Shown here piece after piece: positions 23,701 through 34,670 of a DNA stretch of 60,000 bases. Location of the stretch: NCBI GenBank assembly GCA_949358305.1, contig OX442321.1, positions 6,909,605-6,969,604 of the forward strand. Direction: 5' to 3'. The first letter of the stretch is position 1; each line of letters begins with the position of its first letter. The notes beneath the pieces were generated by a model. It had not been told where the DNA came from. It searched no databases and saw only the letters and a program-made list of their open reading frames with translations. A program made the position numbers and the translations under genes. The stretch is from Strigamia acuminata (taxonomy: Eukaryota; Arthropoda; Chilopoda; Geophilomorpha; Linotaeniidae).

Positions 23701-24357
23701 GCTGGGGAGCAGGTGATTGCACCCAGGGAAACCCAAGACACGATCGTACCTAATGTACCATGGAATCCGATGCCTGAGGAACCCAGGCCAAGGAAGTCGG
23801 GAAGGCAGCACACAGTGATCGTGACGAGGACGGTACCAGTTCCTGTTATGGAACCAGTTCCCGTTGCGGGACCGGCAAACACAGGTGCAAATGTGGTTTT
23901 GCCAGAAGTGCAGCCGACCCCAGGTCCAAGTGGCTTGGCAAGGACCGAGGTGCAGAAGACCCCTCGGGTGGTCCCAAGGACAATGAAGGACAGGACTGCA
24001 CCGGTCCGAAGGATGCTTGCGCCGCCCCCATTCGATGTGACACCACGCACGAGGGCTCAGTTTGACTTGTTCCATCAAAGGAGATTGCAACAAGCAGCCA
24101 ATGGAGTCACTGCCCCTCCAGCGGTGCAACCGACAGATGAACAGATGCAACCTGACACAAGATCCACCGATTCGGAGGAAGAGTATGATGACGCGGAAGA
24201 GGAAATTCAGGATCCGAAAGACCCGGATTACCAACCATCGCGTCGGAGTTTAGACTACATAGATAGAAACCTTGGTAAACCACCCAAGAGTGACCTGCGT
24301 CACTACCACACACCGCCCAATGGCCCCAAAGTCACCCCTCCTTGCAGAGTGGAATGA
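20782..24357 (+). CDS. pol: Pol polyprotein of Ty3-type element E
   Basis: Protease, reverse transcriptase, RNase H and integrase in one open frame in phase with gag. Numbering from the GTG at 20797: protease DTG at 6-8; RT with DKKDG and the YQDD catalytic box near 313-316 (YQDD in place of the commoner YLDD); RNase H VVDASPVGVGAV near 461 and TDREAL; integrase zinc binding H..H..C..C near 685-720; integrase core Asp (HIDFAG) near 747, Asp (SDNAT) near 802 and Glu (GRAERA) near 837. A proline-rich tail follows. The RT and integrase motifs resemble the Mag/K02A2.6-like branch of Ty3 elements. The reading frame is intact over about 1,190 codons. Its last 30 or so codons lie in LTR-like sequence. 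Confidence 0.93.
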   Translation, partial: LGKIPVVATVDTGSRYSLISRDTLMKWMTLSNVTWPVQPTNITLIGYFGERRPALGEIYLPVRVGDEEVKLRFLVTAGQATILLGREATRQSRSVKTFLINRLERQQGMHHGINGSRTPQDLIAELEEEDTVLRLLLQEYKDVFEASLGVYTGPPVQLYLKEGVKPRFFRARPVPVALRTAVEKELEKGVADGIYQPIAFSDWATPLVIVDKKDGTVRLCGDNRSTVNPAILPDPYPLPRVSDIMAKLGGKKYFTKLDIRQAYQQVLLTQASSFIAAINTHKRLYAVKRLLFGTISSSGVFQRIMDTMFADLDDVSPYQDDILIATDTYEEHVKVVREVLRRLRKANLRLVRRKCEFFRTQVAYLGFQVDSRGIRPSGDNVAAIKKMPAPNNLQELRSFLGMVQFYLQFLPHFAEVAEPLRELLQGNASWEWTQRRATAFNTIKEMITSESLLVHYSLHHPLVLVVDASPVGVGAVLNHVLDNGEERPVLYASKSLSPTQRRYSQTDREALAIIYAVQKFHQFLCGRKFRIVTDHKPLLGIFGVTNPTPNIISPRMLRWTIILAGYNYSIEHRPGLDIPVADALSRLPLPATKITEQWEQELEEEQHVRFLVEDSIITREQLEMATLLDDDLHHVMQYVRNGWPDKVKASLQPFKSRKTELSVHHDILLWGHRVIIPPSLRKKAMDLLHEGHHGIVMMKNKAAATIWWPGITMAIEQYVAQCVVCQQHQHAPPRDNPVSWPRPARPWSRIHIDFAGPVKGKMFLILVDSLTGWMHVDLVPSTSSAAAIAVIKRKCADFGLPDTIVSDNATTFTSEEFKGFIRRNGLLHLFSPAFHPQSNGRAERAVQTFKGKLVKMGMVNIQEQLDKFLFYQHSTPGADGKSPAALMLQGHFKTHLDTLKPTVGAAQKDRRPPKRILAPGQEVWARSYRKGDATWIPAIVKTRKGDVVYETQRMDTQEVNDRHINQLRPRYPQAGEQVIAPRETQDTIVPNVPWNPMPEEPRPRKSGRQHTVIVTRTVPVPVMEPVPVAGPANTGANVVLPEVQPTPGPSGLARTEVQKTPRVVPRTMKDRTAPVRRMLAPPPFDVTPRTRAQFDLFHQRRLQQAANGVTAPPAVQPTDEQMQPDTRSTDSEEEYDDAEEEIQDPKDPDYQPSRRSLDYIDRNLGKPPKSDLRHYHTPPNGPKVTPPCRVE

Positions 24358-24650
24358 CCCAGTACGGGAAGGAGGGAGCTGAGTGGTGTCAAGGGACAAG
24401 AGCCCTGGGTCTCAACTGAGACAGACGTGTGAAATAAAGTCCTGAAGCCAGCAAACGCAGTCGTGCCCTGTGCTGACTCTGCTCTCTTCCCTATTCAACA
24501 CTGTGACGCTCAGTGGTGAGATGTTGGATCCACCACAGCCTCCATGAGCAGTTGATGTTCACTTTCTGTTTAGGGAGGCAACCATTATTAGATTAGGATT
24601 AAGATCCACTCTGGGCCAAATGGGTTATTGTTCTTTATTTGATCCTCCCT
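24262..24650 (+). mobile_element. Candidate 3' LTR of element E
   Basis: From about 24270 it aligns with the TGTGACC solo LTRs (ccacccaagagtgacc, gtcactaccacacaccgcc, ggaaggagggagctgagtgg, ctgactctgctctc, aacactgtgacgctcag, cctccatgag). After 24556 it leaves that alignment and instead resembles the tail of the 5' candidate LTR. An AATAAAG polyadenylation-type signal is at 24432. The middle does not match the 5' candidate, so the two LTRs are not a simple pair. Confidence 0.45.
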
Positions 24651-27030
24651 TGACCCTCTTGGCCATTTGGCTGAATGAAAATAAAACCACTTATCTCCAT
24701 CCTTGTTATATTAACATCCTACCTTGGAAATATTTTGCAAAAAACTATCTGCAACCGACATTGAAAACTCATAAAATTATACTTAAAAACAACACTTACG
24801 AATTTACCCTTATTTGAAAATAAAACCACGCTTGAACATTCATCGAATTCAAAATTTCCAACACAACATGCTAAACTCAATTGTGACAATTTAAAAAATT
24901 AAAATTCTCTTCAATATTCCAAAGCTTTAACTTACACGTTTGGAGCGTTATGGTTACCAGTAAAAGAAGATACATTGTGAATAGCACTAATGTATTACAG
25001 TTTCCTTCCCTCCTAAGGCAAAGTTTAGTCTCGCAACGGAAACAAAACACTGCAAATAGATTTCTAACATTTTTCAATTTCTTACAAATTCTAGCAATTT
25101 AGCTCACGTGCATGAAGAAGAAATAGGTTTATGAGTAATATCAGTACACGTCAGCAATAGTATGTAAATATCAGCTGAATGTGTGTTTGATTGTTGAATG
25201 TATTAACAGCAGTCTAGAAAAGATTCTCATGTGTTGTCGCTTAAGAAAATTAATAAACTGATACGATTTTAACGAGTTTTTCCGTAATAAAAGGGTAGAG
25301 TTATCTTTATGTGTTTTGGAAGTCTAACGGTATCGATTACATTTAATTAATAACACGTAAATTATAGTGCCATAAACATGCAGTATCTCTAGGTTCATGC
25401 AAACTAGATCAAAAGTTGATTATCATTTTTCAATTAGCGTTTCTCTTGTCATTCTCTTGTCATGTTAGTTTATGTGGGTTTTGCAACGCAAAATATATAA
25501 TTTCCGCAATTCCTCAACAAACTATAAATCAATACTGTAGTCTCTATCATTACTGTTGGTTAATGATTTGATTTATGATTTGAAGTGCATGTGGCGCATC
25601 TGGCGCTTGGACACCCCATGGTGGCCCTTTTACTGACCACCCATGTTTGTGTAATCTTAACCTTATTCTGTAGTAATAAAAGTGCAGTTAGTTTTCACCA
25701 TTCAAACCGTGAGCATCCTTTTTCCATCTCTCTCACAAGTAACACTCAAAAAGCTACAGTTACAATAGTAAACTTTTGCAAAAATATAGAAATATCATAG
25801 AAATCAGTGAACTTTCTGTAGTTGCAAGGTATTAACACAATAAGTTTTGTCTAAACTCTAAATAGAATAGTGGCAAAACTGTTCGATAAAAATCACCAAA
25901 GCTGTCTTGAATTTAACTAAATAAATTGCTGGAACAAGGAAATAAGCACACTTACCAGATGAAAACCGTAGTCGAATGTGTGTATTGACAGTGTTGTATC
26001 TTTTTCATTTATAATTTAAGAATAAAAATTTAATGTTTTTTTAGAACTGTCACTCCACATATAATAACTATGGTAACGGTAATTAAAAATTGATTCCAGT
26101 GTTATGTCAAATTAAAATCATTAATTTTATATGCTTTAACAACCACCAAACGTTGGATGAATTTTGCCACTTGACAGTTTTATTAACTATTTAGAGTAAG
26201 ATATTGTTGAAAGAATTGGATTTGTCGCTCCAAAAACTAATCGATTATGTCTCAGATCGTCATAAACAATAACGAAGAATACCAGAAAATATTTTATACC
26301 ACTGCTCTGCCATGCCCCTCAAAACGGCATAAAAACCATCCCTTACCTGCTCGAGCTTGGCAGGCAGAATGAGTATTTTCAACTCCAACCACTAGATGGC
26401 GCAAAAACTCGTTGATTTTTTGTGACGTCACAAAAAACAAATTCTACTCCACCATGTATCGTATATTCTCGCTTTAAGCCTGGCAAAAGGTTGGATCAAG
26501 CGGGTTGGATCCTGTGACATCACAAAAAATCAATAAGTTTTTGCGCCATCTGATGGCTGGAGTTGAAAATAGTCATTCTGCCCGCCAAGCTCTAGCAGGT
26601 AAGGGACGATTTTTATGTCCAAGGCTGTACGCCGGAATGCTTTCGCCGTTTCAGGCACAGGCAAAGGAACGGTCGGCGCTTGCTTCGATTTTGACGGCAA
26701 AGGACGTCCTTTCATCGATTGGTCGACTTTGAACAAAATAAAAATCGAATTAAACCACAAAAACAATGAAAAACCTTACATAAAAACACGATAAAAAGGC
26801 CCAAAACTTTGGCAACCGCGTGGTGGACTAGTAAAAATTAGACTGGGGATTGGCTCACTTCGTAGCCTTTATATAGTAGTCATACCCCTGGTGTTTTTTC
26901 TTTCAAGGTATTATTGACTTTACTAAAAATTAAACAAGCAATGAGTTAACAACATTTATTTGCAAATCTTGTATAATTAGTTTGTTTAGTGCAGATAGTA
27001 ACAACATATCTTCATCAAATATTTATATAA
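24651..27030. other. Spacer with receptor 5' relics and a fold-back element
   Basis: At 24700-24960 it has the 5' leader pattern of the array (minus-strand acceptor and a donor in cttacacgtttgg near 24931) with a degenerate start exon, possibly the separated 5' end of unit 4. At 25020-25260 is the conserved upstream block. The rest has no convincing coding sequence except the fold-back element at 26329-26616. Confidence 0.4.
26329..26616. repeat. Large inverted repeat, MITE-like
   Basis: Arms 26329-26431 and 26514-26616 (about 103 bp each) are inverted copies with roughly 90% identity by eye; the arms share TTTTCAACTCCA, AGATGGCGCAAAAAC and ATTTTTTGTGA. The 82-bp loop contains ggttggatcaagcgggttggat. 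No protein is encoded. Outer borders and target duplication are not clear. Confidence 0.7.
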
Positions 27031-27036
27031 TAATAT

Positions 27037-27150
27037 ATTTAGAAATAAGTAGTTCAATTATTCCAAAAATTAAAGAAATGAAAATTCCCGATGTAATTAA
27101 TACAAAAGGTTCAATAATTTGATCAAACGAAATAGGATTGAATAGATTAA
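27037..27150 (-). pseudogene. Orphan last-exon remnant of a receptor gene
   Basis: Reads on the minus strand like the M4 exon (FNPISFDQIIEPFVLI, then ISLIFGIIELL) but has no neighbouring exons and its 5' part is lost. It lies just below the intact last exon of unit 5. Confidence 0.7.
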
Positions 27151-27263
27151 TCAGAGGTCAATTAATCGAGGTGATAATAAAACAGATAAAAATTAAAAAG
27201 CAAAATTTTGTTTTTGTGCACCCGACAAAGTTAGATATGACAATTCGTAAATGAATATTACAA

Positions 27264-29964
27264 TTACAAAATGAGTTTATCAATAATTATTTCAAATATT
27301 CTAAAAATTAAAGACATTGAAATTGCCCCCATTAAGATTACAAAAGGTCCAATTATTTGACCAAACGAAACGGGATTGAATTGATTTTCTGAACATCCAG
27401 GCAGCTTGGGATAGAAATGTTGATATTCAGCTGATAAGATTCCATACTGCTTCAATAATAGAATTCTGTTTAAAAAATATATTTCAATTGTTGTTTGTTT
27501 ATTAACAAAAATGAGTGAAAACCATTTACTTGCAATTAAAATAATCCATGTAAGCAAATTGTTTCGAATATCCTAATGATATAGGATCAATGCTGACGTA
27601 ACGAGATGCAACTGCAAAACTACAGTTTTTACCAATCAAATGTTGAATATACAGCATTGATGTTATGAATCCAAATTTTCCACCATACACCGACTCAATC
27701 CCTTCTGAATCACTTCGAATTTTTAACACACTCTTACTTTTGTACGCCGGTTTCTGTTAAAAAAATGTTCTATGAATTAACCAAAATACCGTAATTAAGA
27801 CTTGTTATAACACCTGGAATATTTCTTCCACTCTAGAGAGGTTCAAAATCACTGGAACAAAATCAGTGTTCGCACACATGTCATCAAGAGAGGTAAAAGG
27901 AACTCTGTTGTTGGCCGTTGCAAGCAAAGAAGTTAATGTGGAGTTGTAACTAACCCATAGCAACATAGAAAAAACGATATAGATTCCAAAGACAAGTTTC
28001 ATGGACTTCAATGAAAAATTATTCAAGTTGCCTAAATAAAATGAAAACATTACATTTTACTTTTTGTTGGCAATTGCTCTTGAAAATATTTAAACCTTGT
28101 AAGACAATCGGCCAACAAAACAGCAACTCGTTTACAACATTTTGGAAACAACTACTCGTAAAATTCTCATTTCCTGCAAGTTTATTTGCTAAAAGTTTTA
28201 GTAGAATAACCATCAAGCTTACTGCCAATGTACACAGCCACATTTCTTCATTAAACTGTTGCAAATAGAAATTATAATTCCATTCCTGCTGATCTAATTT
28301 TCTGTATAAAATTTCGTACAGCACTGAATACAATTGTGGTGTGAAACTTATGTAGTCTCTTCTTTGTCTGGTCATGCTAAGCCCACAAGAAATGTCGGCC
28401 GTCTAAACAAAATGAAAAGAAATTTGAAATGTCTAATATCGCTACACCTGGGATTTGATGTGTAATACACACCCCTTGTGTAAGGTCGCCTATCATCCCT
28501 GTCCACCTTCCATTTATAAAGGCACCGTAATGGTCTTTTTCACTCCGAATGATTTTAAAACTAGTAAGTTTTAAAAGATTTAAAATATCAATCTGCTTGT
28601 ATACAGTAAGCAAAATTGGTATTGGGGCAGATACCATCGTCACAAACAGGGGGTTATTTGGCCAATTAAAAATACCAGGTGGCCCACATAAAACCGGCCC
28701 GACAATACAAGGAGGATTACGAAGGGTGTCTCAATAAAATGTATACACGCACAAAGTTAAATATACATAAATCATTAGCTGTGAGCAGGGTTGTTTAATT
28801 AACTTTTCTAATGCAGTTTTTTTCCGCTCTTTCGTTTGGTGTTTAGTTTTTGACGATCCGAGCTTTTGTGCTCGAGATATTTGCGATTTTAATCAATCAT
28901 TGTCCGAATTCGCCAAGTTTGATTGCACTAGTCATTCTGAATTTTTTAAAACTCTTCAATGGTACTTTTGTGGATTTCTTCAGATGTACCAGTACGAGTT
29001 TTTGGTTAATTTTGCTTGATTTTGTGAGATTATGTTTGATTTTGTGAGATGGTGCTTGATTTTGTGAGATTGTGCTTGATTTTGTGAGATTGTGCTTGAT
29101 TTTATGAGATTGGTGAATCAAAAGTCTGGAAACACCTTTTTTCTTGAAAATGACTGAAAATATATAAATTCTAACGAAGTGGTCATATAGGAAGTTGATG
29201 GTGGGCTATCCAGTGGTGACCTCAAATGAATGACCTTGAATATGACCTTCTGGGTTAAATTTAAGATCACCACTGGACAGCCCACCATCGGAGGATGCGA
29301 TAAAAGAGTTACAGCAGATGTTTGTATGAAAATACTTTGTTGGCTTTTCTTTTTACTATATTGATGCTTCTAATATTTGAGTCATCAAATCAACACATCA
29401 TTAAACAATATTTGGAAGAATAGTCCCACTTTCAGCACAGGTGATGCAGATACAGATATTTGGAACCTGAGAAAAGTTTGGTTACAAATTTTCCACGAAA
29501 ATCGCCACACCCTAACTAGCCATTCAGCCCCAATACAATTTTGTCCACTGCAAGTAACTTCATTCTGTTTTATATTTTACCTTGCATTAAATTTAGCTTT
29601 AAATATATTAAAAACTTCCCCAAAATAACCTCCTACCATCACTGAATCATTCACGTAAGTTAATGTGATATCTGGTGGATACTACGAAAAAACATTTTAC
29701 ATAAAAATTAGCAAATGAAATATTACTATACTGTATGTCATACATACATTAACAAGTGCTAGCTTTATTTCCCCTCCTAAAAGCTGATTTTCACTGTCCT
29801 TTTGGATATCTTTAATCTTTTTTTTTTTTCATATTAAAAATAAATTAACTAATCTGATAATATAACTCACAGATTGATGATCAGGTTGATCACAGCTTAG
29901 TTGTAAAAAAGAATTTCTTGGAACAATTCTCAGCCATTTGTATCCTAAATACCAATATCCTACC
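27264..29964 (-). CDS. Ionotropic receptor-like protein, array unit 5
   Basis: Exons 27264-27465 (M4), 27530-27753 (S2), 27814-28031 (M3, SYNSTLTSLLATANNRVPF), 28096-28402 (S1-end, M1, pore; five codons longer than in unit 1), 28473-28560 (S1, NGRWTGMIGDLTQG), 29581-29681 (GGYFGEVFNIFKAKF), 29748-29816 (69 bp) and an N exon about 29871-29964 whose upper border is uncertain. Core phases match the other units. The intron 28561-29580 is about 1 kb, against under 100 bp elsewhere, because repeats were inserted. The S1 Arg is kept in TRQRRDYISF. Probably a working gene if the long intron is spliced. Confidence 0.75.
28640..29310. repeat. Repeat-filled receptor intron
   Basis: Contains a 20-bp tandem repeat (29014-29113, about five copies of a unit reading GATTTTGTGAGATTGTGCTT). 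At 29197-29289 it has an inverted repeat (GATGGTGGGCTATCCAGTGG against CCACTGGACAGCCCACCATC). It also holds a transposon end, aaaagtctggaaacac, near 29118, that recurs inverted near 39165. The 28660-28740 segment (ggtggcccacataaaaccgg) looks like another repeat edge that I do not recognise. Confidence 0.55.
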
Positions 29965-30962
29965 TCGGATTTACTTTCCAAAAAATTGACTGAAAGCAAG
30001 GTTAATTAACACTTGTAAAATTATACAGAGTAATTAAGAACACTACCGCCAGTATATATTTACCATTATTCAAAATTAGAGACACACTAGAACATCCGAT
30101 TGTGTCTAATTGTACATTTTTAGTCTGATTGTAACCAAAGCAACTTACTAGAACATAAAATCCATCCATTTATTTAGTGTCATTTTCTTTTTTCTCCAAA
30201 TGTTTTAACTTACATGTCTGAAGGAATAAGATCGTGAGCACAAGAAGATACATTACGAGCCCTTATCAGAAAATGTTCGGTATTAATACAAACTGTTCAC
30301 TAAAATTCACCAAAGCTGTCCTGCATTTAACTGAATATACTGCTTCAACAAGGTCGTGCTGACAATAATGCATTTACCACACAAACAATATTGATTGTAA
30401 TTATAAACTAAATAGAATCATGCGTGTTTAATTCATAGTCATGCGAAGTGATCATTTTTATATTGTGCTGATGAAAGCAAATTGTATTTTAATTCATGTT
30501 ATTAGTACAAATTAAACTGCTCGTGGGTTTACAATGAATTTAGGTGTGTCGAAAACATGTTTACAAAAAAAAATAATTAATATTGACTTGAGATAATTTT
30601 ACAATGGCGAACTAACACCATTTGGCAGCTCCGCTATGTAAATATAAAAACTTTAAGTTTAACTACCAGGTGGCTAAAAATCCAGTGAGATTCAATGACA
30701 TCAATCTTGACCTGGTCTCTCGTCTTGCCCTAACAACAGTATTAAAAGATAGACCGGGCAAATAATGATAGATAAACTTAAAACAGCTAAACTGAAGGAA
30801 AGTTTTTCAAGACTGTCTTACTAGGTAGCCTAGCCAGTTAGAATTTTGGTAAGCCGAAAGTAAGTGATCTTTCGTTTAGTGAATTTATTTAGCCAGTTGT
30901 TATTTCCCCCAAAGGAGCTTGTTGTAAATACACGTGTTAAATGCAATCGACAAAAATTAAGT
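29965..30962. other. Spacer with candidate 5' leader of unit 5
   Basis: Has the minus-strand leader donor pattern (ttaacttacatgtctg, near 30207) and otherwise AT-rich sequence without a coding frame. It is diverged from the other spacers. Confidence 0.4.
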
Positions 30963-33640
30963 TTACAAAATGAATTTATCAATGATTAGTTCAAATATAC
31001 CAAAAATTAAAGACATTAAAATTGCACCCATTAAAAATACAAAAGGCCCGATTATTTGACTGAACAAAACAGATTTAAATTGATTTTCTATACATCCAGG
31101 TGGGTCAGGAAAGAAACGCTTAAATTCAACTGATAAAATTCCATACTGCTTCAATAATAGACTTCTGTTTAAGAAAATATTTCAGTTCAATGTTTCAAGA
31201 TAAAAATGACTGAAAATTATTTACTTGCAATTGAAATAATCCATGTGAGCAAATTGTTTTGAATAACCTAAAGACGTAGATTGTCTGCTGACGTACCGAG
31301 GTGCAACAGCATAACTGCAATTTCCACCCGCACGAAGTCGAAAACTTTGCAATGATGTTAGGAATCCAAATTTTCCACTATATGCCAACTCAATCCCTTC
31401 TGTTACACTACCAACTCTAATTACAGTCTTATTTTCGTATGGTGGTTTCTATTAAAAATAACTACTATACCGGTACTCCAAAAATATATAAAATGCTCAT
31501 GATAATACCTGGAATATTTCTTCCATATTAGCATCCTTTATAATTACTGGCAAATAATCAGTGTTCTCAAGCATGTCTTCAAGAGAAGAAAAAGGAATGC
31601 TGATGTCTTTTGTAGCCAGTAAAGAAGTTAATGTAGAATTGTAACTAATCCACAACAACATTGAAAAAACAATATAGATTCCGAAAATAAGTTTCGTAGA
31701 CTTGGATGAAAAAACATTAAAATTTCCTAAATAAAAAAAAATATATATATATTTTACTTCATTAGCACCAATCGGTCTTACATAAACACTGACAAACCTT
31801 GAAATCCAATTGGCCAACAAAGCAGCAGCTTGTCAATGAAATTTTGAAAACATTTCCCAAAAATCTTTTTTGTTGAAATGTAATTTGCTAAGACATTGAC
31901 TTTAATAACCATCAAGCTGATTAGGGATACGTACTGCCACACTTTAACACTAAAGGGTCGAAAATAGAAACTATAATTCCATTTGTGCTGATCCAATTTT
32001 CTATATACGATCATAAACTGGTCCGAATTAAACTGTGGAGAAAATTTGATATAATCTCTTCTTTGTATTGTCATGGTGACACATGGACAAATGTCAGCTG
32101 ACTAAACAAAAATGAAAAAACAAGATATAATTCTAAATTTGAAGCGAAATAAATATACACACCCCTTCTGTAAGATCACCAATCATTCCTGTCCAGCTTC
32201 CATTTCTAAAAGCTCCAAATTGATTTTGTTTGCTTCGAATGATTTTAAAACTTTTAAATATAACATCCATAAATATTATTAGAGCTAAAATAACTTTTTC
32301 AGATTGATAATTTGCATCGCGCTGAAGTTGGCACCATTCACATTCGCCCAAACTACAGATAGAACAAATCCCAATTTTTTTTTACCCCTCAAAAACTAAG
32401 AGGAGTGGAGACTTCTGCTTTTCAGGGTTTGTTAAGGAGAAAGTTCTCTATCTTTTGGTGTAAAAACCATTGAAATCTCTAATAAAAAAAAAATTGGATT
32501 TGTTCTATCTGTAGTTTGGGCGAATGTGAATGTGGTGCCAACTTCAGCCCGGTTTGATTAGTTACCTTACGTTAAATTGAGTCTCAAAAATGTTAAAAAC
32601 ATGACCGTAATAACCTCCCAGTATAAGTGAATTGTCTGTATATGTTAACGATATGTCTGGTGGAGCCTATTAAGGAAAACATTTTAAAAAGTTTGCAAAA
32701 AATAAAACGTCTAATTCACTATGGATCTTACATACATGAATAACTGTAATCCTTATTTCCCTTTTGAAATACTGGCTTTCACTATCCTTTTGAATTTTTC
32801 TACTCTTTAATTTTTCAATTTTAAGAATAATTCAACCAATCTGAACACAACTTACAAATTGATTATCGCAAATGAGTTCAAATAAACAAGATCTGGAATC
32901 ATTTCTCTGCCATTTGTATTCTAAATATTTATATTCGTTCTGCAATATACAACATTTAATGATGAGGTGGAAGAAAAATTCACCATTACTTAAAATGCAA
33001 AGCTGTGACCACTTGGCCACCCAGGGTGACCCACGTCACTGCCACACACCGCCTTACGGCCCCAAGGTTTATCCCCTCTATGGGTGGACTGACCTAGCCT
33101 GGGGGAGGAGGGAGCTGAGTGGTGTGGTAAGGGAGGAGCAGGGAGTCTCTCTCAGACCGTAAGAGAGAGAGGAGCTGCGACCATCGAAGGGACAAGACGT
33201 GTCCTGGGCTCTCCTCGCCATTCACCACGACGAAGCTCAGTGTTATGGCGTTCTCCATAATGCATCCTCATGAGTGGCTGCGTGGGTCATAGGTGAGTAC
33301 AACATGAATGTTATGTTGAACCAACCACGTCGCCCATGGGGCTCACGCCCTGTGTGTGACGGGTCGGTTGCCGGTGCGGCGTGCCTAACTGGCACCCCCG
33401 CAACCGGTGACGGGATTCCCCATACCCCTAGACAACAAGTATTAAAGATCAACAACCAATAATAAAGAGTCTTAGTCATTTATTCGTGAGTATGAGTCCC
33501 ACACCAGGATAACCAGACCCCGGGTTACCTTGGCGAAGACCATACCAGTCACAAAGCTAACTATGTAAAACGTGGTACAGAGTTATAAATAAGAAAATAC
33601 AAATACAAACTCATCCACTTTTTATCAACATATCCATACC
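30963..33640 (-). CDS. Ionotropic receptor-like protein, array unit 6
   Basis: Exons 30963-31164 (M4), 31225-31448 (S2), 31509-31726 (M3, SYNSTLTSLLATKDISIPF), 31798-32101 (four codons longer than unit 1; M1 region VWQYVSLISLMV), 32163-32250 (S1, NGSWTGMIGDLTEG), 32566-32666, 32736-32804 and N exon 32856-32939 (NEYKYLEYKWQRND...). Core phases agree. The S1 motif reads TIQRRDYIKFS, with Arg aligned. A MITE lies in the intron 32251-32565 and a solo LTR above the N exon. The MDM-type start exon near 33640 reads MDMLIKSG and then hits TGA, so either another start is used or this copy is losing function. Confidence 0.72.
32320..32549. repeat. MITE with about 60-bp terminal inverted repeats
   Basis: Ends GCTGAAGTTGGCACCA and, inverted, GGCTGAAGTTGGCACCA; the repeats run inward through CATTCGCCCAAACTACAG to a poly-T/poly-A stretch. 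The centre (about 32385-32485) has no coding sequence. It sits in the intron of unit 6 above the S1 exon and is absent from the same intron of other units. Target duplication not clear. Confidence 0.75.
33004..33553 (+). mobile_element. Solo LTR, TGTGACC family, with AAGC duplication
   Basis: A 550-bp sequence from TGTGACCACTTGGCC to CATACCAGTCACA. It is flanked by AAGC at 33000-33003 and 33554-33557. The filled and empty sites compare exactly with 10634 (atgcaAAGCtaactatg). No internal genes. Confidence 0.92.
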
Positions 33641-33644
33641 CTAC

Positions 33645-34670
33645 CTTGGCAATACTTTTCAAAAGGTTCTCTGCAATCAAGATAATTATATCAAAAAATA
33701 ATCATTAAAAACACTATACAAGTGTACACGGTATATACTGTACCATTTTTTAAAATTAGAATAATACTACAACATCTAGTTGGGTTGAAATGTAAGGTTT
33801 CAGTTTCATTGTAACCGATGCCACACACTATAGCACAAAATTAAGTTCCTTTTTAACGAATTATTTTCTTTCATATTCAAATGCTTTTACTTACATGTTT
33901 GGAGCAAAAATATCATGATTACCAGAAAAAACATTATGTATTAAAATAATGCAATCGTTCCTATTGCTGTGTCAAAACGGCATAGGAAGTTTAAATTCTG
34001 TTTCGCTCCTGAATGGCACCACTAATTTAACTGATCAGAATGTTTGACAAGCCTTGAGCTGATTGATGACAGTGTTTTAGTATAATCTTACTCTTGAGAA
34101 TTGCTGATGAGAGTAAATTGAGTTTTAATCTGTTTTTGTAATCATTAAATTGCTTGTGTGTTAATATTGACGATATGTATTGAAAAGCATTATCGATTTA
34201 ACGAAACAGAATGTTTGACAAGCATTAAGCTGATAAAAATGTAAACAACACTCTTGAGAATTGCTGATAAAAAGTAAATTGAGTTTTAGTGGTATTTGTG
34301 AACACAATTCTACATAAGCCTACAACTTATTGCATGTTTATTGCTATTCTACAAATACATGGTTGGTCTATTTTTTGTGCCTTAATTTAGCTGATCATAG
34401 GTGTTTTGATTAGTTTGACTTGCACTGTTCTGCAATATTAAAATGCAACAGACAAAAGTAGGTGCAACAATTCAAAATGAGAGAAAGAGATATTTACAGT
34501 TAAAAATAAATTTTTCAATAATCAGTTCAAATACACACGTGATAAATAGTTAAATCAATGGGCAAATTTAGCTAAAAAGTTGTGTGAACTGTACTCAACT
34601 TAATAATAAATACAATCGATAAAAGTTAGGTGCCACAATTCATAAATAACTCAACAAGTGGATATTGAAT
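33645..34670. other. Intergenic block of the tandem unit
   Basis: Repeats the 1101-2053 block, with leader donor at 33889-33894. It contains an extra internal duplication of the gacgatatgtattgaaaagc stretch region (about 34025-34280), where two related segments ending in ttgctgat...gtaaattgagtttta occur in a row. Confidence 0.5.

Noticed and set aside
23560-24234. 224-codon minus-strand frame opposite the end of pol of element E
   Set aside because: Shadow of a strongly coding plus-strand frame; Cys/Trp/His/Arg-rich composition typical of antisense reading.
29014-29113. 20-bp tandem array considered as a CRISPR-like repeat
   Set aside because: No spacers between units and a eukaryotic intron context; it is a simple minisatellite.
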